64,000 nucleotides of DNA, from assembly GCF_000153105.1 (NCBI RefSeq), contig NZ_CH672376.1, forward strand, positions 1,252,817 to 1,316,816, read 5' to 3'. The position numbers were made by a program, and so were the translations under genes. This stretch comes from Blastopirellula marina DSM 3645 (GTDB lineage: Bacteria; Planctomycetota; Planctomycetia; Pirellulales; Pirellulaceae). Position 1 is the stretch's first letter; every line of letters starts with the position of its first letter. Under the pieces are notes generated by a model. It was not told the DNA's origin. It saw only the letters and a program-made list of their open reading frames with translations, and ran no database searches. Shown here piece after piece: positions 16,706-24,891 of this stretch.

Positions 16706-18211
16706 ATGCGAAATGTTTTGGTGGAGCATTTTCGCGGTTACATTTTCGCGATTGCCGCTACCGCGGCCGCGCTGTGGGTCAGAACGCTGCTTGATCCCGT
16801 GTTGCAAGAGCGGCTTCCCTTCGGCGTCTTCTATCTGTCGGTCATCATCAGCGCTTGGTTAGGCGGCACGCATGCCGCCGCCGTCGCGATGGTGTTGGGA
16901 ACGTTGGCCGCCGCTCATTTTATCATTCCGCCGGCCTCCAGCTTGTGGATCACCGAACCAGCCGACTGGGTCTCGCTGTTGATCTATGCGATTGTCGGTT
17001 GCGTTACGATCGTGACGTTTGAAAAGACGCGTTGCGACCAACGCAAAGCGGAGCAACGTTCGACCGAAAACCAGGCGCTGACCGAAACGCTGAAGAAGTC
17101 GGACCTGCAAAAAGATGAATACCTGGCGCTGTTGGCCCACGAACTGCGCAATCCGCTCGCGCCGATCGCGACCAGCGTCGATCTGATGGCTCGTTGTCGC
17201 GATGACGGTCGCCGGTTTGATGCGCTCCGCCGCGCCGTGCAGCGGCAGTTGTCGCAATTGGTCCGGATCGTCGACGATCTGTTGGACGTCTCCCGTTACT
17301 TACAGGGGAAGATGCGGCTGGTGCGCGACCCGTTTGATTTTCGAGAAGCGATCGGCGCCGCGGTCGAAATGTTGCAGCCGCAAATTGACGAGCGAGAGCA
17401 TGACGTCCGTCTGTTAATTCCGGACGAACCGATCGGCGTCAATGGGGATCGCGTTCGCCTGGTCCAGGTCGTTTCTAATTTGCTGAGCAATTCGGCGAAG
17501 TATACGCCGCGTCGGGGCCGTATCTGTATTGATTTGCGCACCGAAAATGGATTCGCGATTCTCGCCGTCTCCGACAACGGCGTCGGCATTGCCGAAGGGG
17601 ATCGCGCTCGCATTTTTGAAGCGTTCGCCCAAGTTGATTCTTCGCATACCCGCGACCATGGGGGACTCGGTTTGGGATTGGCGCTGGTGCGACAATTGTG
17701 CGAGTTGCACGACGGCACGGTCGACGCCATCAGTCGCGGCCCCGGCAAGGGGAGTCGCTTTGAAGTTCGTCTGCCGCTGGTCGAATTGCCGACGCCGTCG
17801 GTTCGCGTGGTCAAGAGTCGCGAGTTGGTTGATCTGGCTTCGATCTCGGTCATGATCGTCGACGACAATCGGGATGCGGCCGAGACGTTGTCGATGTTAT
17901 TGACCTTTGAAGGGATGAAGATCACCGTCGCCTACGATGGACCGATGGCGATCGATTTACTGCGTCGCCAGAAGCCGCAGTTCATCTTGCTCGACATCGG
18001 TCTTCCTGGGATGGACGGCTACGAAGTTGCGCGACGCATCCGCGCCGATCAGCGGCAAGATGGAGTGAAGATTATCGCGTTGACCGGCTGGGGCGGACCT
18101 GAGGATCGTCGTCGCAGCAAAGAGGCAGGCTTCGACGACCACGTCGTCAAACCGGTCGATCCCAGCAGTTTGGTCGCACTGCTGCGTGACGTGCAGCCGC
18201 AATCGGCTTAA
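16706..18211 (+). CDS. Hybrid histidine kinase with receiver domain
   Basis: A 501-residue membrane sensor kinase. Residues 10-105 hold four hydrophobic helices of the KdpD-like DUF4118 type. A short coiled coil leads to the HisKA helix with LALLAHELRNPLAPI (phospho-acceptor His145), then an HATPase_c domain with NLLSNSAKYTPRRG (N box), SDNGVGIAEGD (G1) and GGLGLGLALVRQL (G2). Residues 379-500 are a receiver: MIVDDNRDAAETL, Asp429 in FILLDIGLPGMDG. There is no HPt domain, so the phosphoryl group may pass to another protein. Its divergent neighbour is the CsrA-receiver fusion, a natural candidate partner. The signal is unknown. Start at 16706 preceded by AAGGGAG. Confidence 0.87.
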   Translation: MRNVLVEHFRGYIFAIAATAAALWVRTLLDPVLQERLPFGVFYLSVIISAWLGGTHAAAVAMVLGTLAAAHFIIPPASSLWITEPADWVSLLIYAIVGCVTIVTFEKTRCDQRKAEQRSTENQALTETLKKSDLQKDEYLALLAHELRNPLAPIATSVDLMARCRDDGRRFDALRRAVQRQLSQLVRIVDDLLDVSRYLQGKMRLVRDPFDFREAIGAAVEMLQPQIDEREHDVRLLIPDEPIGVNGDRVRLVQVVSNLLSNSAKYTPRRGRICIDLRTENGFAILAVSDNGVGIAEGDRARIFEAFAQVDSSHTRDHGGLGLGLALVRQLCELHDGTVDAISRGPGKGSRFEVRLPLVELPTPSVRVVKSRELVDLASISVMIVDDNRDAAETLSMLLTFEGMKITVAYDGPMAIDLLRRQKPQFILLDIGLPGMDGYEVARRIRADQRQDGVKIIALTGWGGPEDRRRSKEAGFDDHVVKPVDPSSLVALLRDVQPQSA

Positions 18212-18303
18212 CTCATTTGTTGGCGTCCCCTTGCCGCGATTGCGGCGGGGGTCGATAACTACGGTTTGTCGTAACTCGTCCTTGTTCGCCGCTCTTGCTT
18301 GCT

Positions 18304-19452
18304 ATGACCGATCTTCTGCGCCAGGAAATCGCCGCGACCGCCGATCTGATCGTTGTGAAGGTCGGAACGCGCGTGCTGACCGCGCCGGATGGAACGCTCA
18401 ATCGCGAGCGAATCGCCCAATTTGCCGAAGAAATGAGCCGTTTGCTCGATTCGGGCCGCAAGATGGTGCTGGTTTCGAGCGGAGCGGTCGGCGCCGGAAT
18501 GGATCGCTTGAAGCTCAAGCAGCGTCCGACCGACCTGGCTCGCTTGCAAGCGGTCGCCGCCGTCGGTCAGGCTCGCTTGATCGAAGCGTACGATCAAACG
18601 TTGGCCGTGCATGGTCGCCATGGCGCCCAGGTCTTGCTGACGGCCGAAGATCTTGATCATCGCGTTCGGTATCTGAACATCCGCAATACGCTCGTTTCGC
18701 TGCTTGAGTTTGGCGTGCTGCCGATCATCAACGAGAACGACACCGTCGCCGTCGACGAGTTGATGACCACCTTTGGCGATAACGATCGCCTAGCGGCTCG
18801 CGTCACCAATCTGCTGCGAGCGCCGCTGTTGGTCATCTTGTCCGACGTCGCCGGTTTGTACGATCGCTCCCCCGATGATCCGCAGGCCCAGGTCATTCCG
18901 GTCGTACACAAATTTGACGACCAGTTAATGTCGTTTGTCCGCGACAAAAAGACAGGCCTCTCCAAAGGGGGCATGGCCAGCAAGTTAGAAGCGGCTCGGC
19001 TGGTGACGACGGCCGGCGAGAACGTGATCATCGCATCTGGTCGCGATCCGCAGGCGATCACCAAAATTGTCGCCGGTGAAACGATCGGCACGCTCTTTCT
19101 GCCGCAAGGCAAAACGGTCTCGCCGCGGAAGCGTTGGATCGGCTTCTCGGTCGAACCGCGGGGACGCATCACCGTCGACGCCGGCGCGAAACGAGCCGTC
19201 GAAGAGTCAGGCCGCAGCTTGCTGGCGATTGGCGTGGTCGGCGTCGAAGGAGACTTTGAAAAAGGGGACGTCGTCCGCGTATGCGGACCGGAAGGAAACG
19301 AAGTTGCGCGCGGTCTGACTAACTATTCCGCCGCCGAAGTGGCCCGCATTCGCGGCATTCAAAGCGACAAGATCAGCGACATCTTGGGACACTGTCCCTA
19401 CGTCGAACTGATCCACCGCGACAATCTAACGCTCAGCCGCGCCGCGAAGTAG
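18304..19452 (+). CDS. proB: Glutamate 5-kinase
   Basis: A 382-residue enzyme phosphorylating glutamate as the first step of proline synthesis. The amino-acid-kinase domain has LIVVKVGTRVLTAPDG, MVLVSSGAVGAGMDRL, LPIINENDTVAVDEL, FGDNDRLAARV and GGMASKLEAARL. The C-terminal PUA domain (about 285-375) includes AGAKRAVEESGRSLLAIGVV and VRVCGPEGNEVARGLTNYSA. Length matches bacterial ProB with PUA (about 370). The proA gene is not adjacent. The ATG at 18304 is preferred; an in-frame TTG three codons earlier is possible. It follows the hybrid kinase by 92 bp, but a functional link is unlikely. Confidence 0.95.
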   Translation: MTDLLRQEIAATADLIVVKVGTRVLTAPDGTLNRERIAQFAEEMSRLLDSGRKMVLVSSGAVGAGMDRLKLKQRPTDLARLQAVAAVGQARLIEAYDQTLAVHGRHGAQVLLTAEDLDHRVRYLNIRNTLVSLLEFGVLPIINENDTVAVDELMTTFGDNDRLAARVTNLLRAPLLVILSDVAGLYDRSPDDPQAQVIPVVHKFDDQLMSFVRDKKTGLSKGGMASKLEAARLVTTAGENVIIASGRDPQAITKIVAGETIGTLFLPQGKTVSPRKRWIGFSVEPRGRITVDAGAKRAVEESGRSLLAIGVVGVEGDFEKGDVVRVCGPEGNEVARGLTNYSAAEVARIRGIQSDKISDILGHCPYVELIHRDNLTLSRAAK

Positions 19453-19491
19453 TCGCGCAGCGGGCTCGTGTTGGCTCGGCCGCTTAAATCG

Positions 19492-19929
19492 CTATTCGCT
19501 CATCTCGATATCAAACGAATTGTCGCCTTCGCGCACGTCGATCCTCAAGCCGCTTTTCTTGGGATCGCGATACTTGGCTGGGATATCTTTCGAGACGACT
19601 CGGACGATCAGTTGTCGGGGGTCCTCCGGCGGCGGTTGTGACGGCGGCAGGATGGTCACGGTGTAGCTGCCGGTTCGGATAGGCGTTTGCGTGACGTATT
19701 TGCCGTCCGCATCCAACGCTTCCGAGATGCCGCTTCCTAATTCGCCCGAGTAAAAAGTGATATCGCCGTTGGTGACTGGTTTTCCATCAAAGGTGACCTG
19801 ACCTTGGACGACGCCGGTTGGTGGTCCTGAGGTAGCGTTGCAGCCGGATGCGCCCACGTAAGTCGCGGCGACAAACAGAACGCAGGGGATGAGATCCCTC
19901 CAGGTTCTGGTGGAAATTGTGTTTGTCAT
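19492..19929 (-). CDS. Carboxypeptidase regulatory-like lipoprotein
   Basis: A 145-residue lipoprotein. The signal peptide runs through CVLFVAATYVGASGC, ending in an ASGC lipobox. The mature domain begins VVQGQVTFDGKPVTNGDITF and ends IPAKYRDPKKSGLRIDV then an acidic tail, closely paralleling the lipoprotein at 15051 and clearly of the same family. It follows a DUF1559 gene by 64 bp on the same strand, so this is the second DUF1559-lipoprotein pair in the window, in mirror orientation around the kinase/proB block. The function is unknown. Confidence 0.82.
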   Translation of the reverse strand: MTNTISTRTWRDLIPCVLFVAATYVGASGCNATSGPPTGVVQGQVTFDGKPVTNGDITFYSGELGSGISEALDADGKYVTQTPIRTGSYTVTILPPSQPPPEDPRQLIVRVVSKDIPAKYRDPKKSGLRIDVREGDNSFDIEMSE

Positions 19930-19993
19930 ATCGATGTACCTGATAGCTGGAATATTGCGTGAACGTAGAACGAGAGCGACTCGATTGCTGGGA

Positions 19994-20977
19994 CTAGAAA
20001 GGTCCAATCACGAGTCCGTCGTCACGAACGCATAGCTGTCGCAGCGTGAGAAAATCAAGCGTCTCCCCGATAAATCGGACCGATCCATCGGCGAGCAGCA
20101 CCTGGATGCCGCCGGGATGGTACGACGTCAGAATGGTGTTGCCGGCGTAGGGCCGGTCCGATTTTGGCACCGTAGCTCCACCTGTTTGTCCTGACTTTGC
20201 GTTGATGCTGAACGCGACGCTGGTGACTCCGGAAATGTGATGCGCCCCAGTTTTCGTGACTACATCTCCACTGCTGGACCAGCCGCGCCAGCCGCCATGG
20301 TAGTTGGCGCGATAGTCGCTGTTGCCAACCGGCGCTGACTGCTCGGACACCATAATCGTGTTGGTCGTCCCATCGGTCGCATCACGGAATTTCAACTTTT
20401 TATTGGGGACCAGCATCCCGGTGTTGCAATAGACGCCGTAATCGGCGCCAGTCGAACAAACGTCGTCCCGATCGGCCGGATCAGGAAAGGCGCCGCTGAC
20501 TCCGACATAGTCGATCGTTTGCAGACGATCGTAGTTGCACATGCTCGTTTCTGCATGATCGGACAGTGCGCTAGAAGGGCAACTGTAAACCGGAACCGTC
20601 AAGTCGATCAAAATGAGATTCGAGTCGTACGCTTGCTGACCATACGTGCTGTCTGAGTTGCAGCCGGAATGCATCGCTCCATCGGGATCGACCTGATCGA
20701 AAAGCGACTTTTGCTCGAGTCCTGGTAACAGTTGAAACCGCCAATTGGGGCGCTGAGAATTGGGAGCGCCGTCGGGAAAGGTCAGATAGGTGTCGTGATG
20801 CGTGTGCATCGCCAGACCTTGTTGCTTTAGATTGTTACTGCATTGCATCCGCCGAGCCGCTTCGCGCGCTTGTTGTACGGCCGGTAAAAGGAGTGCGATC
20901 AAAACGCCGATAATCGCGATCACGACCAGCAGTTCCACGAGCGTAAAACCGTTGCGAGAGAATCTTTGCATAGACAT
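19994..20977 (-). CDS. DUF1559 pilin-like protein (copy 2)
   Basis: A 327-residue protein: MSMQRFSRNGFTLVELLVVI carries the prepilin-type signal with cleavage after Gly, then QQAREAARRMQCSNNLKQQG. The C-terminal motif is HPGGIQVLLADG (H-x9-DG). Several cysteines (VYSCPSS, DVCSTG, YCNTG) may form disulphides in the exported domain. The Met at 20977 has AAAAGG seven bases upstream. The downstream lipoprotein gene probably shares the transcript, and a good promoter is visible at 21087-21114. It is only moderately similar to copy 1 outside the two ends, so it is not a recent duplicate. Confidence 0.88.
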   Translation of the reverse strand: MSMQRFSRNGFTLVELLVVIAIIGVLIALLLPAVQQAREAARRMQCSNNLKQQGLAMHTHHDTYLTFPDGAPNSQRPNWRFQLLPGLEQKSLFDQVDPDGAMHSGCNSDSTYGQQAYDSNLILIDLTVPVYSCPSSALSDHAETSMCNYDRLQTIDYVGVSGAFPDPADRDDVCSTGADYGVYCNTGMLVPNKKLKFRDATDGTTNTIMVSEQSAPVGNSDYRANYHGGWRGWSSSGDVVTKTGAHHISGVTSVAFSINAKSGQTGGATVPKSDRPYAGNTILTSYHPGGIQVLLADGSVRFIGETLDFLTLRQLCVRDDGLVIGPF

Positions 20978-21086
20978 GCCCAAGCCTTTTGGTGAGGGAG
21001 GAGCCGAGGTCAACGAGAAAGCGGAATGACTGATGTGCAATCTCGCGCCTAGGCGATTTAAAGCCAAAAACTGCGGAAACGTTGCT

Positions 21087-21114
21087 AATATATCGTGACA
21101 TCATGCGATGTTAA
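21087..21114 (-). promoter_or_regulatory. Promoter of the DUF1559-lipoprotein pair
   Basis: On the minus strand: -35 TTAACA (complement of 21109-21114), a 16-bp spacer, and -10 TATATT (complement of 21087-21092); each box is five of six to consensus. It is about 110 bp upstream of the DUF1559 start. Confidence 0.55.
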
Positions 21115-21538
21115 GCAAATTCTTTTGCAATTGACGTACCAGTGGGCAATGCTGGCGAAATTTAGCCGGAGAGATCCGGCAAGATGAAAAGCAAAGTAGA
21201 AATGACTGGCCTAAGGACGTTCTTTGGAGGGGATTATCGGTCCCTTGCGGCCCTTAAGAATTCGCGGTAGGGGAGGGCAAATCTTGTGATAAATTTTTTG
21301 GAGAGTGCATCATCGATAGGCAACTGCAAAAACCGGCAATCTGGCGCTTGCGTAAAAATAAGGCGGTTCAAGAGAAGAGTTGGGAACAGCGAACAAAGCG
21401 CAAAGTCGGCCGAAACTTTCGGTTGGATTGATCTTCAATTCTCAAGAACGACGTGCGCAGATGCTGGGTTGCCATCCAGTCTGCGGATCCGTCCCGTTAC
21501 ATGCGCAGCGAGATGCAGAGAAAAATGCTGCGCTGGCT
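21115..21538. other. Intergenic region, no gene seen
   Basis: About 420 bp between the DUF1559 promoter and the end of hpnH, less GC-rich than the flanking genes. Short open frames here lack ribosome sites and known motifs. No hairpin with a T run was found for the hpnH end. Confidence 0.4.
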
Positions 21539-22690
21539 CTAGCGGTCGTTGATCAGCGGCAGCGGAATATCATCGGGACGCGTGGTCGGCGATGGTTTGG
21601 CGCTGGGGATGTCGCGGCGCAGCTTGAGCTCTTGCGCCTGGCGATCGGCCGGCGCGGCGAGCGGCTTGGTGCTGCGTTTGGGCGGACCGAGCAGCGTCAG
21701 TTTGACCGTATTCCAGAAGCCGTTGAGCGAACCGAACGTCGCATCGACGGCGCTCGGCTCGTAACCGCTGTGAACCATGCAGTCGGCGCACTTAGGATTG
21801 CCGCTGGCGCAGCCGTAGTTTTCCCACTGTGTTGTCGCCATCAACTCTGCAAACGTTTCGCAGTAGCCTTCGTCCATTAGGTAGCAAGGCTTCTGCCAGC
21901 CGAACAAGTTGTAGGTGGGATTGCCCCACGGCGTGCATTCCAGCTGATAGTTCCCCTTGAGGAACTCTAGGAAGAGCGGGCTTTGATTGAAGCGCCACTT
22001 TCTCGCGTTGTCGAGCAACTGACGAAACAGCGTCTTCGTTTCGTTGCGCGCCAGGAAATGGTCCTGGTCGGGCGCTTTTTCGTAGCGATAGCCGGGAGAG
22101 ATCATCATTCCTTCGACGCCCAATTCCATCATGTCGTCAAAGAAGTCGCGAATCCGCTCGGGCTGGACGCCGTCATAGATGGTGGTATTGGTCGTCACGC
22201 GAAAGCCGGCGTCAATCGCCGCTTTGATGGCGCTGGCGGCGATGTCGTACGTCCCTTCGCGGCAGACGGCGGCGTCATGCTCTTCGCGCGGACCATCCAT
22301 ATGGACCGAGAACGACAGGTACTTGCTGGGCGTGAAGCTCGGCAGCGCCGCTTCCAGCTTTAATGCGTTGGTGCAGAGGTAGATATACTTTTTACGCGCG
22401 ACCAGACCGTCGACGATCTCGTTGATCTGCGGGTGCAGCAGCGGTTCGCCGCCGGGGATCGAAACGATCGGCGCTCCGCATTCGTCGACCGCGCGGAAGC
22501 ATTGCTCCGGCGTCAGATGGCGACGGAGCGTTTCGACCGGATGCTGAATCTTGCCGCAACCGGCGCAGGCCAGATTGCAGCGAAAGAGGGGCTCGAGCAT
22601 CAAAACCAGCGGATAGCGTTTGCGCCCTGAAAGGCGTTCTTTCAGCACGTAGCTGGCCACTGTCCACATTTGCGAGACGGGTACGCCCAT
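21539..22690 (-). CDS. hpnH: Adenosyl-hopene transferase HpnH (radical SAM)
   Basis: A 383-residue radical SAM enzyme that joins adenosyl to diploptene to start extended (bacteriohopane) hopanoids. MGVPVSQMWTVASYVLKERL is the characteristic start. RCNLACAGCGK carries the CX3CX2C [4Fe-4S] ligands (Cys38, 42, 45). SIPGGEPLLHPQI and the SFSVHMDGPREEHD segment are the SAM-binding and family motifs. The C-terminal region holds GNPKCADCMVHSGYEPSAVD, cysteines conserved in HpnH. It begins 8 bp after squalene-hopene cyclase, so the two are one operon and act in sequence. A 12-residue longer start is possible; the Met at 22690 fits the family. Confidence 0.93.
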   Translation of the reverse strand: MGVPVSQMWTVASYVLKERLSGRKRYPLVLMLEPLFRCNLACAGCGKIQHPVETLRRHLTPEQCFRAVDECGAPIVSIPGGEPLLHPQINEIVDGLVARKKYIYLCTNALKLEAALPSFTPSKYLSFSVHMDGPREEHDAAVCREGTYDIAASAIKAAIDAGFRVTTNTTIYDGVQPERIRDFFDDMMELGVEGMMISPGYRYEKAPDQDHFLARNETKTLFRQLLDNARKWRFNQSPLFLEFLKGNYQLECTPWGNPTYNLFGWQKPCYLMDEGYCETFAELMATTQWENYGCASGNPKCADCMVHSGYEPSAVDATFGSLNGFWNTVKLTLLGPPKRSTKPLAAPADRQAQELKLRRDIPSAKPSPTTRPDDIPLPLINDR

Positions 22691-22698
22691 GTCGATTC

Positions 22699-24774
22699 CT
22701 AACTTCGCGCGGTTGCGCGGTTCCACTCGGCCAAGGCCAAGAGGGGAAAATAGATCGGGTAATAGTGATACTTCAGATAGAAGACGCGGGGGAAACCGGT
22801 TCCGGTGAACTCGATTTCGTCCCAGGCTCCATCCTCGCGCTGCGTATCCATCAGATACTGCACGCCGTGAACAACTTCAGCCAAGTTGGCGCCGCCGGCG
22901 GCGATGATTCCCAGCAACGCCCACGCGGTTTGCGAAGCAGTCGGGCTCCCTTGTCCGCGTAGCGACGGGTCTTCGTACGTTTCGCACGATTCGCCCCAAC
23001 CGCCGCAGGCTTGCTGATGCGCGAGCAGCCAGAGCTTGCCTTGCTCGATCGCAGGATCGTTGGCCGGCACGCCGACAGCCCGTAGACCGACCAGACACTG
23101 CCAAGTGCCATAGATGTAGTTGACGCCCCAGCGGCCGAACCACGAGCCGTCCGAGAGTTGATTGGCCCGAATGTAAGCGACCGCGCGACGAACGGTGTCG
23201 CCCAGCTTACCGGGAGATTCGATCGTGACGCCGAGCCGGCCGAACGATTCGATCACGCGGGCCGAAAGATCGGGCGTGCTGGGATCGATCATCGCGTTGT
23301 GATCGGCGAACGGCACATGGCAGAGGAACTCGGCGTCATTGTTCTTGTCGAACGCGCCCCAGCCGCCATCTTTGTTTTGCATCGCGACCATCCACGCGAC
23401 GGCGCGGCGCGTCGCCGCGGCCGCTTGTTCCATCATCGCGGCGGAGGAGCCGGCGAGCTGCTCAGCAATGCCGCGACCACCGACAACGACCGAAGTATTG
23501 GCCAGCGTTTCGCCGGGATGAACTTCCAGCGTGATGTTGGCGGCGGCCAATTGATCGGCCAGCGCCATGATCCCCATCGACGTGTCGTCGTTATCGGGAT
23601 AGAACGCGTTTTCGTATTCAAAGAACCAGCCGCCTGGTTCGCAGTCAACGTTATTGGTCCAGTCGCCGGGGACGCGGACCTCTTTTGACAGTAACCACTC
23701 GACGCCGCGGCAGGTCGGCTCTTGAGCGAGTCCCAAGCCGGCGGCGGCCAAAGCTCGCAATGTGATCGACGTATCCCAGACCGGCGATTTGCAAGGTTGC
23801 AGCTTGGTCGTTTCACCATCTTCCAGCACCAGTCGCTCCAGATGATCCAAGCAGTACTGGATCTCTGGGCTATCCTCGGCGTAGCCAAGCGTTCGCAGCG
23901 CGATGGCGCTCCAGACGATCGGCGGAAAGATTGCGCCAGGACCGTCACTCTGTTGAAAGCGGTCGAGCATCCACTGCTGTGCTTGTCGTAGCGCTCGTTT
24001 GCGTAGCGGACGCAGGCCATATTTTTCGAGTAATTTGAGCCCGCTATCGGCGGTGCGAAAGAAACGATCCCAACTGAACAGTCCGGCAGGCTTTTCCAGT
24101 CCAGGGCAGCGGAGCTCGGGCCAATCTTCCGGCTTACGAATGAAGAGTTCGTGGATCGACACGTCTTCGACAATGTCGCGAGCGGCGCGATGGGCCCAGA
24201 CAATCGACAGCGGCACGAAGATCGTTCGTGACCACGAACTGATTCGATAGATGTTGATCGGCGACCAGTTGGGCAACAAGACCATCTCGGGCGGAACGGC
24301 CGGGCAAAGCTCGAACGGAATTTGACCGAGCAGCGCCAGATAGAACCGCGTAAAGCTGTTGACCTTGTCGGCGCCGCCGGCTTCGAGGATCGCATTGCGA
24401 GCGCGGACCATATAATCGGCCGCTGCGTCATGCCCGGTCAGCTTGAGGGCGAAGTAGGCTTTTACGCTCGAACCGACGTCAATCGGCGCACCGGGAAATT
24501 GCGTCCAGGCGCCGTTGGGCTCTTGTTGTTTCAGCAGATGCGCGGCGCAGCGCCGCGCGATTTCGGTTCGCTCTTTGCCCAGCCAGGCGAGCAGCAGGAT
24601 GTACTCGCTTTGCAGGATCGAGTCGCCTTCGAGCTCGGCGCACCAATGACCGTCTGCGTGTTGGTGAGAGAGGAGCCAATCGCAGGTCGAAGCGACAGCC
24701 GCGCGAGCTTTCGCGCGCAGGTCGACAGCGTATTGCGAGATGCGATTGCTCGCCGTGGGGGAGGCGCCTTCCAT
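22699..24774 (-). CDS. shc: Squalene--hopene cyclase
   Basis: A 691-residue class II triterpene cyclase that turns squalene into hopene at the membrane. The acid motif DxDD appears as DNDD at 394-397 (in FYPDNDDTSMG). Multiple QW repeats are present, for example QHADGHWCAEL, QEPNGAWTQF, QNKDGGWGAFD, NQLSDGSWFGRWG, QACGGWGESC and QREDGAWDE. FYLKYHYYPIYFPLLAL is the usual C-terminal segment. Length matches bacterial Shc (630-720). It is immediately upstream of hpnH (8-bp gap). Upstream by 117 bp is a polytopic glycosyltransferase-like gene on the same strand. Confidence 0.95.
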   Translation of the reverse strand: MEGASPTASNRISQYAVDLRAKARAAVASTCDWLLSHQHADGHWCAELEGDSILQSEYILLLAWLGKERTEIARRCAAHLLKQQEPNGAWTQFPGAPIDVGSSVKAYFALKLTGHDAAADYMVRARNAILEAGGADKVNSFTRFYLALLGQIPFELCPAVPPEMVLLPNWSPINIYRISSWSRTIFVPLSIVWAHRAARDIVEDVSIHELFIRKPEDWPELRCPGLEKPAGLFSWDRFFRTADSGLKLLEKYGLRPLRKRALRQAQQWMLDRFQQSDGPGAIFPPIVWSAIALRTLGYAEDSPEIQYCLDHLERLVLEDGETTKLQPCKSPVWDTSITLRALAAAGLGLAQEPTCRGVEWLLSKEVRVPGDWTNNVDCEPGGWFFEYENAFYPDNDDTSMGIMALADQLAAANITLEVHPGETLANTSVVVGGRGIAEQLAGSSAAMMEQAAAATRRAVAWMVAMQNKDGGWGAFDKNNDAEFLCHVPFADHNAMIDPSTPDLSARVIESFGRLGVTIESPGKLGDTVRRAVAYIRANQLSDGSWFGRWGVNYIYGTWQCLVGLRAVGVPANDPAIEQGKLWLLAHQQACGGWGESCETYEDPSLRGQGSPTASQTAWALLGIIAAGGANLAEVVHGVQYLMDTQREDGAWDEIEFTGTGFPRVFYLKYHYYPIYFPLLALAEWNRATARS

Positions 24775-24891
24775 GCAATCCTTCCTGACGTCGACGGAAA
24801 CATGAGGTTAGAAGCGATCCTACGCGTTCTAACGAATCATCAAGGTAGGCGAGCCAGGCCATTCTGGCAAGAGCGACGGGTTAGCCGAAGG

